A stretch of DNA of 64,000 nucleotides from Nematostella vectensis (Eukaryota > Cnidaria > Anthozoa > Actiniaria > Edwardsiidae): NCBI RefSeq assembly GCF_932526225.1, contig NC_064040.1, forward strand, positions 10,764,856 through 10,828,855, in the 5' to 3' direction. The position numbers and the translations under genes are program-made. The notes beneath the pieces were generated by a model. It saw only the letters and a program-made list of their open reading frames with translations. It did not search any database and was not told the DNA's origin. Of the stretch, positions 12,301 through 24,200 are shown piece by piece; within the stretch, counting starts at the first letter, position 1; each line of letters opens with the position of its first letter.

Positions 12301-15300
12301 GTATGGATACTCTCTGGAATCAAACATTCATAACATAGCTTCACCATCAAATTTACACGTAAGAAACCAACTAAAATGTTACCATTACGGTCTAAAATTC
12401 ACTCTGATTGGCCATCTTACCCTGGCGCAACTAGTTTTTCCTGTTTCTACTCCGGGTCCAGTACACTGACATGGCGAACACACGTCGACGGCGCTGAGGC
12501 TTTTCCCGGGCTCCCGGAAGAAATCGTCACGGCACACGTGACAAAACTGACCGGCGGTGTTGTGCAGGCAATTGATGCATACGCCACCTCCCCCCACAGT
12601 TCGTGACGCAGGGGAGGGGTCTAGGGAGCTGTTGTAGTAGCAGGCACTAGCGTGATTGTTACACTCGCACTTGACACATGGGTACGGGTCGTCGTTTGTG
12701 CCTCGAAGGAACGCTTTGTTGTTGTACATGGGAAGGCAGCTTTCGCACTGAAACGTAAAAGACGGCTGGTTAAACACGAGGTTCTGGTATAAGGATGTAA
12801 ACCCGTCCCTTTTTGTTAATTTAATTTTGACCATCTTTTGTTCACATTGCTTAGAAGCAATTTTAGATGTTCAATGCTTAGAAGCAATATTAGCCTTGTA
12901 TGTCCTGGAAATTGTGTTCATTATTTAAAAATGAGCATTTTTGAAGTTTACTTCAGTAAGTTTGTAAAACAAAAGGAAGAATTCAGATGAATTGCTTTCC
13001 AATTAGAAGCGTGCCTTAGCAGACAGCTAACCACAATAAAGACGGCCCAAAAAAGATCAACTGCAAAAAGCGCGAGCATCGGCCAACATTGTTGGTATCG
13101 TCTCGCTAGGATGACCACAACACAAAGGAAAACGTTGGCGAAACACTTTGACAATGTTGCAAACATCACCAGCATTTGTACGCTGTTTGTGCGTGTCGAC
13201 TGACAGTCGACGCGTACAAACAGAAATACAAGAGAATTTGCTGACGGCACCACCAGAAATGTTGGGTGTTTTGCCAGCAATGTTGGGTGTTTTGCCAAAA
13301 ATGTTGGGTGTTATGCCAGCAATGTTGGCGCTTGTTTGTACGGTACTTTACAGCGCTGGGACCAAAAGTATGGAGAGTTCTAAAATATATTCGCATACTT
13401 TCAAGGCCCCACAAATCATGGCGGTGAGAGAAAATATTAAAAAATTTTCGCGAATAAATTCCATTATTTGGGAAGAAAAATCTAATGTACGAAATAAAAG
13501 CATTACAAAATGGAAAGCGCTTAAAGACTCGCTCGCTATTAGTTTATGCAATGCATCTTCGAGTTAAATGCTGGAAGAGTGTCTTTGCACCAGTGAGTCG
13601 ATACTCGTTGGTCATTGGTGGAGGGCTTCGAAAGTTTGTAAAAAAACTGTTCATTCTTTTGGTTCCAGCGCTGTAAATACATACACTAAAATATAAACTA
13701 AGTTGCACCTTTTCTCCTTGAGTGAATGTACTCGGATCACACTCGCATCGGCACCTCCCAGGAGATGAGGAATTCCCCTTGATGAATGTCACCTTTTGGG
13801 CGTGGCCATGGCACTCACACCTGCAACGAAAATGGAGATTCAGGATTTTGCATTCAGGGCGATCTTTTCTACTTTCTCTTCTACAAATGTTGATGTGCCA
13901 AGCAGATGTCAGGTATGGGGCTAGATTTTTGGTGATAGCCAAGAAGCTTTTTATCTCAAGATTCATAATGTAACTAAACATCTACTCCAGAGGGGATACA
14001 GGGGGAGTGGATTGGGTAAACAAAAATCGAAAAGTCATTTTGTTTGAAGAAAAATATTTCTGAGAGGGACGGGAGGTACTGTCCACTTTCCTTCGCCTGC
14101 TTGACTTTGCTGACGTGATAAAACCAATTCAGCTTGAAGTATTGTAACATCTATATAGCGACCCACCAAGAACTACTGGATCAGCTATAGGCCGTCCATC
14201 CGGCCATTATCCACCCCCCATTTTGAAATCCTGGATCCGCCCCATTAAGTATCTTTCTATAGCAAAATATTAGGGGCCGAACAACCAAAAACCATGATTC
14301 CAAAGCTTTCAAGGCAAAAACTTTTGATTGAAAAACAATTTCCACAAATTTCTACACCTTTTGAAGTTAAGTTGTAGTTCCACATGAACGGCAAATTTTA
14401 CGAAAATCGGGCGAATTCTTGCGTACGATCATTCAATGAATTTATTTTATTGTGGCGTATTGTGGAGTGGCCCCTTGCAGTGCCCCAAATGTCACGATGT
14501 TCCGTCAGTCAAATTGCTTGATTTATTCAATGGCTTGAACCTACCTCCCGGTAACAAGAACTCTTTTGAGAGCAAAGTATCGGTGTTTCTCATTTTGGAT
14601 CAGTGTGTGGTTGTATAGCTGAATCCTGACGTTAGATGCCTTGATAAAATCCAGGAATTTCGTTGAGCAGTACAAGTTGCTGCAGGGAGCACCAAAAGGC
14701 CTTGCTGGTATTGACTTTTCCAGTTTGAAGGCGATCGTGGCACTACTATAAGGCAATGGACTGAGAAGAGAATGACAAGGGAAAATAGAGAAATCAATCA
14801 TAAGTACGGTACATTTTACGGTAGTAGCTAGTACAGGGGCAGGGATGGGGGTGGTTTAGCTGTCCCCTTAGTAGAATCAGGAATTTTACAAAAGACAAAT
14901 GAAAAATTATCACCTGCCCCTGAAGCAAATAAAAGAAATATATAAGGCTTGCCCCCTGAAAAAAATTTTCTAGCTAAGGACTTGATTTGACTAAATAATA
15001 TAGCCAGAAAGACTACAGGACAAAGCTGTAGAAATGCTAGATAGTTTGCTAGCATTAGGGGTGCCATCTTGGATGTGAACTATACAAGCCTACAAGGGCA
15101 CTATGATATAAAATCTGCAGGGGCACTTTGGAAATGAATCAACACAACGATTTTGGGATCTGCTCCTGAAGAAGAAAGTTTAATACTCACCGTTGATACT
15201 GTATACAGTTAATAGAGTCAGGATTCACAAGATTTCCATTGTTTTCCATTCCAAATGAGCTTTGACAATCACTAGCAAAGTACTGCCATGGTTTATAGGT

Positions 15301-18147
15301 AGAACCCCGATCACGTGATCTCTCAATAAGTATTGCTTCCGGTGGGGGCCCATAGAATAGCATAATCACAAAGAAGATCTGGTAAGATGAAAAGACATAG
15401 GGGTTTAAACTTTACCTCAACCCAATTTCAATCAATAATGATTTAAAAAAATAATATAATAAAATAAAATTCAATTATACAATTTACAACCCTCACAAAA
15501 AATATTTATCCTGGAGTTCTTTCTACTCCATCACTTGTGTGCAATAAAAGTACACATGAATTTAAATCTAAAGGTTCTCACTTGTAGTTCTTGATACAAT
15601 AGATCCACTTCCACTGTCGCATTGTCTGTCACTGCTGATTGCCAGTACGTTGTTGTATCTGCATCAGTCATGTACTCGCTAGGGTGTGCAGTAGTTGCTA
15701 AACGGAACACTTCATCTTCTGCATTCTCTATGTTCTTTGCACATTTTGCTGGTTTTGAGGTACTTATTTTGGGATACCCGGGAGGACATCGACAATTTGT
15801 TGCAATGTAGGCCTTCTCCAGATTACCTGTTAGTGCCTCCATGATCTCCCTGAAAACAAAGAGTGAGAAATATTAAAGTAGCAGATTTTGCATAGCTGTC
15901 AACTCTCACGCATTAAGCAGGAGTCACAAGATTTTGAACCTTTTCTCAAGCCTATGTGTGTGAGCATATCCACTGGGCACAGTGAATATGCTCACAACCC
16001 TTGCCAAAATACAAACACTTTTATATATACTAATATGTAAATTCTACCCCCAGCATGACCTGTCCAAGAAAATGCCCTAACTTAGACCCTGTTCACACGG
16101 ATCCCATAAATATTCGTCCAGATCTGTGTGAACAGGGTTTTAAGAGGAAGGACTGCTCAAAAGAAATAAAATTTAGAATCATTTTTAAAGGTACTGTACA
16201 TATATTCACCTGTTACTGATGGCACGGTCGTACATAAATATATCCTGCATGAATCCCTCAAACTGGCTTCCACCTAAAGTCAAAAACACAATTTATTATT
16301 GAAGTATTGCAAACCTCGACATGCCATAATGAGGGCAAGGATAACAAGGATGTGATCCCCAGAGAAATCCATGTGAAAATGTGACAGGCAGCAATTCCAG
16401 CTATAACCATACACATGCACTTTGCATGGAAACCTACCTAAACTCCCATCATGCAGTGCATGCTTTGTTTGGTGAAATGATTTTTTTAAAAATGTCATGT
16501 GGTAATGTTGCAAGCTTATAGCCGAAATGGCCTTTTTTGTCCCCAAGAATCATTGCAATTAATTAATTGCAAGGTCTTGAGTGAATCTGCCACTCAAAAA
16601 CACATGCTTGTAAACCAATCAGATACATATGTCTTGTATTGTACATTCTGCTTATTAAAGGGGCTAAAAGAGCCATGGACTGCCAGCATATGGATATCAA
16701 GATTATTGTAAATCTTGGTATAATTTGTTGGTGATAGTAAAATAAGAAGTTCAAAACTTACCACTCTGTGTTTGTCCAACACGCGGCAGTCCACCTCCAT
16801 CTACAATAGGGCCTGTAAGGGTCGCGCCTTGGATAAATATTCCATCGATGTAATAAGACAAATCTGTGTTGACTACAGACACTGAGATAACATGCCACTG
16901 GAACTCCTTTAGATCTTTAGATTGACTCTGGAGAGGCGTTAACTCAACAACAGACATATTACTAGAAGACGTTTGATAGTAGAACCAGAGCTTATAGTTC
17001 TGTATCTCTATTTGGAAGATGACCTTGTAGGGACTTGCAGACTCAGCCTTCACAAATAAGGTTCTGGAAAAGGATTAAAATTTGAAGATCATGAACATTC
17101 TTATCACATAATAAAAATATAAATATAATTCAACTCTATCCAAATCTATAGATCTTGCTTGAAGAAAAGAGGTCTTTCATGGCAGTTGTAAGCAGATGGA
17201 TTATTTGACAAGAAAATTAAAAAAAACAGCCTTGTAGTTACAGTAGTTTGAATTTTGATAACATGAAATAATCTATTTGAGAATTGGAATAAAATTTAGT
17301 CAAGATCAAGACCAAATGGAAAGTATTAATTATGTTGAAAAGTATTTATTCATTATTGACTTAACAGTTTCACAGTAGGAATAAGTATATGGTTTATTTA
17401 AACATTTAATAAACTAATATAATAAAAATCGAGCTGACGTTACAATAACTTATATAGGCATCAAGATATTTAATCAAATAGTGAAATTTGGAGAACTATA
17501 TCCCAAGATTAGATGATCCAGACAAATAGTTTGATCTGTAGTGTTGTTATGTAAATAACTTTTAAAAAGCGTGTGCGACATTCGGAATAACCGTGACTTC
17601 ACCTAATAATCATTCCTTTGTTAGTCGTATAGTACTTTATTAACTGATATCACACTAACATTTAAAAATATCACTAGACTTACCCTTTGTTTCCTGCTTT
17701 TTGCTTCATCCATAAACTGAGGGTGAAACCCAAGGAAAGATACTCAATGTACGGGACACCTCTAGGTTGTAAGTTAGAGCTTGAGCTAGCTTCGAATACA
17801 AAAGAAGGATCCGAAGACCCGTTTCTTGGCTCCCCATTCGGTGGTATAACATTTCCTCTACTATTGTCACCAATATTTGAGGGTATTGGTTTGGAGTTGC
17901 GGCAATTTGCGCAACATTTAAACTCGCAAGTGTTTTCCTCGCAAACTTGCACTGAACTGGCTTTCTCCGAAGACTTGCAAAGTCTTGTAGCACCATTCAA
18001 ACCACAAATAGAGCTCGCCGTTATAGGTTTAAACTCGGCTAAATCAACCAGGTCAGGGAATAAGCCACAGTGTGTAGTCCTCGCAAAACATAACAGTGCT
18101 AGAACAATCCATAAAGTTTCGTATCGATTTGATTTCCTCTCAGCCAT
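330..18147 (-). CDS. USH2A: Usherin (USH2A) orthologue, N-terminal half; 3' end lies beyond the left edge
   Basis: Usherin is a large cell-surface/basement-membrane protein; in vertebrates it forms ankle links of hair cells and periciliary links of photoreceptors. Sixteen exons join in frame with GT-AG borders: 17684-18147, 16762-17063, 16210-16273, 15582-15849, 15191-15378, 14545-14760, 13709-13820, 12421-12747, 11235-12039, 9994-10243, 8198-8358, 6948-7811, 3451-5139, 3159-3245, 2114-2410, 330-1469 (about 2411 codons). Order seen: hydrophobic signal peptide (residues 1-27), LamG-like domain (~130-290), laminin N-terminal domain (~300-500), ten laminin-EGF repeats (~501-1050), three FN3 plus a fourth and a partial fifth, two LamG domains (~1500-1860) inside an FN3, then five more FN3. 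The same order and the same ten EGF repeats occur in human usherin (5202 aa), so about half is present; the transmembrane segment and PDZ-binding tail lie outside. FN3 exons keep phase 1. The start is the only Met followed by a signal peptide. Identity is secure; exon edges are read by eye. Confidence 0.93.
5717..5788 (-). tRNA. tRNA-Pro (AGG)
   Basis: The minus strand reads as a 72-nt cloverleaf. A 7-bp acceptor stem (GGCCCGA with TCGGGCC) is intact, the T-loop has the GGTTCAATTCC B-box, and the 7-nt anticodon loop TTAGGGT sits on a CTCGC/GCGAG stem, giving anticodon AGG. A run of T on the minus strand just downstream (5696-5702) suits a Pol III terminator. It lies in a USH2A intron, in the same orientation as the host gene. 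Confidence 0.95.
6081..6152 (-). tRNA. tRNA-Gly (UCC)
   Basis: The minus strand reads GCGTTGG... and ends ...CCAACGC plus discriminator A, 72 nt. The anticodon loop CTTCCAA gives UCC. The A-box (TGGTATAGTGG) and B-box (GGTTCGATTCC) are intact, and the sequence closely resembles vertebrate tRNA-Gly(UCC). It is ~290 bp from the tRNA-Pro gene, in the same USH2A intron and on the same strand. Confidence 0.96.
8455..8814. repeat. Degenerate AGCTACGACTATTTTT tandem repeat in a USH2A intron
   Basis: About twenty imperfect ~14-18 bp units of the type 'gctacgactattttt'. The same repeat resumes at 9864-9970, on the other side of the inserted TIR element at 8815-9863, so this was one array split by an insertion. 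Confidence 0.85.
8815..9863. mobile_element. ~1.05 kb non-autonomous DNA transposon with ~100-bp TIRs (MULE-like)
   Basis: The first ~100 bases, starting AAGAGAGCATAAGATAAGAG, are repeated as a near-perfect reverse complement at the right end (about 9760-9863), with one indel and a few substitutions. A perfect 9-bp direct repeat GCTACAACC flanks it (8806-8814 and 9864-9872). Long TIRs with a 9-bp duplication are typical of Mutator-like elements. The interior has no convincing transposase ORF. Because the target is itself a gctac-rich repeat, the duplication could partly be chance. Confidence 0.75.
9864..9970. repeat. Right-hand remainder of the AGCTACGACTATTTTT array
   Basis: Units such as 'agctacgactatg' and 'agctacggctttt' continue the array that ends at 8814. 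USH2A exon 9994-10243 begins just to the right. Confidence 0.75.
10302..10372. repeat. Short tandem repeat 'ttcccacagcccctcacttca'
   Basis: Three imperfect copies of a ~20-25 bp unit in a USH2A intron, immediately downstream of exon 9994-10243 on the plus map. A 13-bp near-palindrome CCTGAGTATCAGG follows at about 10373 and recurs at about 11180, possibly marking the ends of a further element. Confidence 0.6.
13258..13330. repeat. 21-bp minisatellite 'aatgttgggtgttttgccagc'
   Basis: Four consecutive imperfect 21-bp copies in a USH2A intron. The array lies between a GTCGAC-containing hairpin at about 13180-13220 and the MITE at 13349. Confidence 0.75.
13349..13675. mobile_element. 327-bp MITE, TIR TACAGCGCTGGGACCAAAAG
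   Basis: The left end TACAGCGCTGGGACCAAAAG is matched by the reverse complement of the right end with one mismatch. No long ORF is present. A single related end occurs at 45845-45930 in an ERCC2 intron, including the shared stretch 'tattcgcatactttt', so this is a repeated family. Confidence 0.75.
16087..16137. repeat. 51-bp hairpin element, arms CCCTGTTCACACGGATC
   Basis: The left arm 16087-16103 and right arm 16121-16137 are near-perfect reverse complements. This is probably a minimal MITE or the ends of a hAT-type element. It lies in a USH2A intron. Confidence 0.6.
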
Positions 18148-19239
18148 GTTCTTTATATTCCTCTCTTGAACCCTTTACTGTCTTGATGCCATTCGTTCAG
18201 ATCAAATCCGATTCATCGCTCAAACGCATAATTTTGTTAAATTAATTCTCTCTGCCTTCTCATTGCATTTTTCCTGATAATTACATAGTATAAGTGATCG
18301 TAGTAAGATTGTAAATATCACCGTGTCAAACTCATTTGACGCGAGAAACCAACGAAAACCATTTCAGTGTTAAGACGCTTGTGTAATGAAATTCGAGTGC
18401 ACTGATTGGTCAGATAGGCCACGTTTAAAACCGTGGCAACGGCATTGAAAATGGACCTCATCAAAGTGACATTTTCGCATCAAATATAAGAACTTTGAAC
18501 GCGAAACTTTGCTAATATATTGATTAGACATCTATCAAGGCGCGAGTTTATTTCCTATAATTATATTTTTACTGTTCTCTTTGAGTACGCGAAGAAATTT
18601 TGTACATTCCATAGTCGCAAACGTAAACTTTTACCGCTGACCGTAACCATTGTATTTATTTTACACCAAAGGCAACCCACAGACTTTTTATTTATTTCCG
18701 GGTTCCCAGACTGGGACGTAACGAAACGGTTTTGAAAAATGTCAGCAAGCACAGATAAATAAGGAGCGGAATCAAACAATAAGAACAGTGAACATGCAAC
18801 AAAGAACAAGAACATGCAACAAAATGAATTAAAATCGGTCGCCACTCAAAAAAAAAAAAAAAAAAAAATAAGATAAAAGATAAGATGATAACTTTTTTAG
18901 GTGTCAAGCCAGCTACCCTGGGAAAAATCCCGTACTAATTCGGCGACACAAACAGAAATAAAATAATGAAAAAAGATCTAAGAATCTAAAAATAAAACTA
19001 TTTACAATAATAATTTATAAACTATATCCGAATTGTTATGAATGAAAATATAAGAATGGGAAATGTTCAGCCTTTTTTTTATTTAGTCGAAGGCTCTATT
19101 TCTGTCGATAAAACCCAAAGAAAAATACAGCTATCTTGACATTTGATTGGATAAGAAGGGCAATCATTCCTGGTTAGCGTTAACCTGCACAGGAACCCGG
19201 CCAGGGAAAGCATGATTTATTCTCCTACTCATGTTCTCC

Positions 19240-19560
19240 TGTGTAGATAAAATTGATAATTATTTGATTTTAATTGATAATCATTTGATTTTAACTGATA
19301 TCAATTTTCTAAATTATTATCTATTGTTATCAAAAATTTATACAAATTGATATCAATTGATAAGTAATCTAATTGATAGCAGTTGATAATCAAGTCAATT
19401 TAACTAATATAAATCGATTAATAATTTATTGCTGTGATACCCCGAATCAAATGATAATTGATACCAATTGATAGCAGGGTAAATTTGAGTGGGAATCATT
19501 TGTTATCAATTATTATCAAATTTATCAACTAACCTTTGATTATATTTTTTTTTATCAATT
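19240..19560. repeat. AT-rich degenerate repeat (ATTGATAATTGATATC-like)
   Basis: Repeated 'attgataat', 'tgatatcaatt' and 'tttgattttaa' words over ~320 bp in an intergenic region. Confidence 0.65.
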
Positions 19561-20059
19561 AGTTACGTTGGGATTTATTCACCGCTGCAAAGAAAGACTC
19601 AACAACGCAACTTTCGATACGTCCAAATGGGTTGACTTCATCAAGACTACATTACAGTATAAAGACACAACTGCCACACAAAGCGTGGATAGAAGGCTGG
19701 ATAACTATCCGCTGAATCGCTATCATTTACCACTAAATGGCTTCCCGTTTCCATGGTAAATATGCAAAGCGCGCGCTGTTTTTCCTTCAAATAAAATGGC
19801 GACCGTTGAAAAAGCTACTAAAAGTGCCAGATAAGACTTATCGGCCTCTTATCCAAGCTTTGTGCAACCGGCCCCTGTACCCGAGTCATCCTCGGGACCC
19901 AGGGCGTCGCGAAGATTGGGCACACAGGGAGCGCGCTTTAAAGAAAGAGCACTGATGGGGTAACCCTCTTCTAGAATAGCCAATTTGCTCACTCGGGCTC
20001 ACTCATAGTAACACTTGTATGCTCCTAAAAGACCCCCGGGGGAGGACTCCCTATACCGA

Positions 20060-20357
20060 GATGACGGGGATGCTCGTAGTACCTTTTAGGGGTAAAAATT
20101 ACGGGTTTGGTGCCTTTTAGGGGGTTCGAGTTCAAGCGCTAACATTTTTTTGTGACACGGTACCTTTTAGTGGTCATAACAAGCTGCTTTTAGTCGGCGA
20201 ACTTAAGACCTATATTATACGTCGAGAATAGCCAACTCAGGCTGCTTAATATATGTACATGAATGAAGATTAGGTAAAACACGCCCTTTTTGGTACTTTT
20301 TAGGGGTAAGAATTTTAATTCTTAATTTAAAAATTCCCTACGAGCATCCCCGTCATC
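20060..20357. mobile_element. ~300-bp MITE with TIR GATGACGGGGATGCTCGTAG
   Basis: The 20-bp left end (20060-20079) and right end (20338-20357) are perfect reverse complements. The interior repeats 'taccttttaggggt'. No target-site duplication could be fixed, so the outer limits are uncertain. Confidence 0.7.
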
Positions 20358-20460
20358 CCCCCTTGGTAGATTACCTACTGTAGGCACTGGTTGTCAGGGA
20401 TAATGGGGTTTTGATAGGTTTTAATGCGTAAATGATGAAGTCAATCACAATTAAACACTA

Positions 20461-20466
20461 TTTATT
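20461..20466 (-). promoter_or_regulatory. Poly(A) signal AATAAA for PPP2R3C
   Basis: AATAAA on the minus strand, about 50 bp past the PPP2R3C stop codon. Confidence 0.55.
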
Positions 20467-20516
20467 TACAATTATATACACAGAGAGGTCAAGTTTCCTT
20501 TACGGGTTTGTATGGC

Positions 20517-21203
20517 CTATTCATCTGCCCCTTCTGGTGATGCAAACACTTCTCTGTTCTCGTAAGACCAAAAGCCGTTCAAGTCAATCAGAATGCTTGA
20601 AACTGTCTCCCCTTGGCCACTAAAACATACAAAGATGCTTGTTATACACCTATTTCAAATAACATTGTCAGTACAAAACAACAAATGGGAATGTCACTGG
20701 TGCTTATGGTAATAATCATTCATAAGACTTTAGGTCTAAACTACAGCAATGGAAGAGAGCTATAAAACATATACGAAAGCATTACAAATAGCCTACCTGT
20801 AGGCTTTGATAGTTTGTCCGTCACGAAAACCCCGAAAACACAGAGGCCCGGAGTTCGAATACCACGGCCGCCATTTGGATAATGCTCGAGGCAGGAGGGG
20901 AGAAGCCCCACTCATTTTTCTACCCTTTCCCCTGCGGAGCCCATTATCCAAAAAAACTCTGTTTCCGGGGTTTTCGTGCCGGAAAAACTATCAAAGCCTA
21001 CAGGTAGGATACATTACAAACATTACAAAGAGAACAATCGCTCAGTTTTTGCAGACGTTGGCAGGGATAGCATTGTATGTACAGTACCTGTTAATTAGGT
21101 CCTGTAGGGTGATCCTGTACGGGTCTACAGGCTTGACCATGTCGAATATCTCATCCTGAAAAGAAAGCATGGAAATGTGCCTTAGCCATTATCTTGTGTG
21201 TGT

Positions 21204-21234
<31 letters not shown>

Positions 21235-24200
21235 GGGGGGTGCAAAAGGAGAGAGCTACAGTAAAAGCCTGTGTATGTAAAAACATAGTGATTTTTAAAG
21301 GAACATCATACTATATATCTAGAATTTTTGATCTTGATACCCATAAATATAAGAAACTGCTTATTCAAAAAAAGTTCTTTTAAGAAGGACCAAGTATATA
21401 AATGAAACAAAAACATGGGATTTTAGGATATCAGTAAGTAGCCATGCCAGTAAGCTTATACTGTATAAAGAACTATTGTGTCAAACATGCTTCTTTCTAC
21501 TATACTAGCATTATAGCCATAGTCTACTTCATTACATAGCGCCATCAGATTTCTTTCTGTATAACAGAAAAAAATCACCAAAAATTTTTCTCAGAAAATC
21601 TGCAAAATAAAAACAAACAAAGACATACTTTCACATCTAGGAACTTGACTGGTTCATGCCCGTGCTTAGACATGTCTTCTTGAATGGCCTGAAGGGAGAG
21701 CAAAACATGAACTACTAAACACCATTAGGGCAATGCCTGGAACACATGTTCAGTAAACAAAATGACATAGGGAACCAAGGATTTCCAATTGGTGAAGCAA
21801 TCAAGTCTAGGTCTCAAGAAAGGTAGTAGCAGATTAGATGTCTGTCCTTGCAGATAATAATACTTGAAAACCAACAAAATAGGCTGACCAAGACTGTGCT
21901 GTTTTTTCAGCCCACCTAACCCAACTTCATATGCACCCTTGTCTGTTGTCGCATCTTTTGTTTAGGACATCTGCAGTCTTCTCAAAATGATTAATTAAAT
22001 CATACTTAGCTACAATACTGACACTTCACAATGTACTGTTGTAAGACTTACCCTAAAAAAATAGTTGAGGGAAAAGATGTTGAGGAAGCCAGCTGCCTGA
22101 AATAACGAAGAAGAACAACCATTATAAGACACAGTTTAGATATTACCATTGGTAAGTCATACTATTTTTAACTTACCTGTACATCAAGTATTCTAAATAA
22201 ATACTGAAGAGCCTGTAAAAGGAAAGGAGAATAAAATAATCATATTCAATTAAACTTCTCAAGAATCTCACAAAAGTAAAGTCAATCATCATGCTGTATT
22301 TGATGGATCTGAATGGCTAAGTGGCTAACCATTTAACTTTTGGGGGTGGGGGAAGAGGTTCACCATAACTTTCTAAGGGGGAAGTGGCTCACCATTTAAC
22401 TTTTGGGGGTGGGGGAAGAGGTTTACCATAACTTTCTAAAGTAGGAGGGGCTCACCATTTAACTTTTGGGGATGGGGGGAAGAGGTTCACCATAACTTTC
22501 TAAGGGGGAAGGGGCCCACCATTTAACTTTTGGGGGTGAGGGGAAGAGGTTCACCATAACTTTCTAAGGGGGAAGGGGCTCACCATTTAACTTTTGGGGA
22601 TGGGGGGAAGAGGTTCACCATAACTTTCTAAGGGGGAAGGGGCCCACCATTTAACTTTTGGGGGTGAGGGGAAGAGGTTCACCATAACTTTCTAAGGGGG
22701 AAGGGGCTCACCATTTAACTTTTGGGGGTGGGGGAAGAGGTTCACCATAACTTTCTAAGGGGGAAGGGGCTTACCATTTACCTTTTGGGGGTGAGGGGAA
22801 GAGGTTCACCATAACTTTCTAAGGGGCAAGGGGCTCACCATTTAACTTTTTGGGGTGAGGGGAAGAGGTTCACCATAACTTTCTAAGGGGGAAGGGGCTC
22901 ACCATTTAACTTTTGAGGGTGAGGGGAAGAGGTTCACCATAACTTTCTAAGGGGGAAGGGGCTCACCATTTAACTTTTGGGGGTGAGGGGAAGAGGTTCA
23001 CCATAACTTCCTAAGGGGGAAGGGGCTCACCATTTAACTTTTTGGGGTGAGGGGAAGAGGTTCACCATAACTTTCTAAGGGGGAAGGGGCTCACCATTTA
23101 ACTTTTGGGGGTGAGGGGAAGAGGTTCACCATAACTTTCTAAGGGGGAAGGGGCTCACCATTTAACTTTTGGGGGTGAGGGGAAGAGGTTCACCATAACT
23201 TTCTAAGGGGGAAGGGGCTCACCATTTAACTTTTGGGGGTGAGGGGAAGAGGTTCACCATAACTTTCTAAGGGGCAAGGGGCTCACCATTTAACTTTTGG
23301 GGGTGGAGAGGGACTCACCATTTCTCTTTTGGGAGGGGAGAGAGGGGGTCCCCCATTTAACTTTTTTTGGGAGGAGACACCATTTTTTTTTTTTGGGGGG
23401 GGGGGGGGGCTTTTCAGGTAAGCAGGATTTTTCCCCCTATTTTTTCAGATTTTTTAAACATTGTTTATCCCAGGATTTATAAGGAAGTCAGGGGACTACT
23501 GCGCATTATACAGTATGCAAATATCCCATTCCGCTGTTTACTTTACACATAACATCAACGGTAGTGTACCAATGAATATTAGTGATAATAAGGAAATCCA
23601 ACGGATAAAAAAAATTCAAGAATTTTTAAATGTTAGGCCTTTCTATTAGTGATTATGCTGGAATACAACTTGAATGATCACCTGAGGTTCCTTGCGGTTC
23701 TCTAATGCCAGGACAAAGTCAAGGTAGGTTTTATAGTCCTATCAAAGAGTTAAATGTCAGTGGTGAAAAATGGCTGTCAACTGCACTTTATAGTATGGTG
23801 TTACCATTTCTCCATCATATGTGAGACACTCTTGAAAAACCCTGTCAATAAACACTTTCGTGAGTGTACCAGAGCCATATCTGAAACAAGAATAGCAAGA
23901 CAAAATGTAAACTGACTAGGTCACATGTGATTGGTCCCATTTGGAACCATTCAATTTTGGGGTTAGGGCTAGGGTTATGAGCCGATTCTATTTTCTTAAA
24001 AACTGGTACATGTAGAGGAAATGAATTATTCTATGTTAAATACACAGACCCATGGAAATACCACTGTAGAATTCTGTGGTGAAAACTTTCAGTGTCTTTT
24101 TTATATTTTCCATCCAGGCTAACAAGCACTGAAGGTCAGTTGAATGGGGATAGAAATCATTCTAACCTTGCAAGCTCTTCCTTGCTCAACATCCCATTAT

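Larger units (their letters stand above)
18148..20516. other. Intergenic: USH2A upstream region and PPP2R3C downstream region
   Basis: No supported gene. An inverted CCAAT (ATTGGTCA, ~18404) lies about 255 bp upstream of the USH2A ATG and could be promoter DNA. There is an A-run at 18849-18868, a degenerate ATTGATAA-rich stretch at 19240-19560 and an inverted-repeat element at 20060-20357. Small ORFs at 19568-19955 show no recognisable motif. Confidence 0.6.

Noticed and set aside
19568-19955. Two small plus-strand ORFs (63 and 72 aa) between USH2A and PPP2R3C
   Set aside because: No motif, no signal or membrane segment, no matching exon structure.
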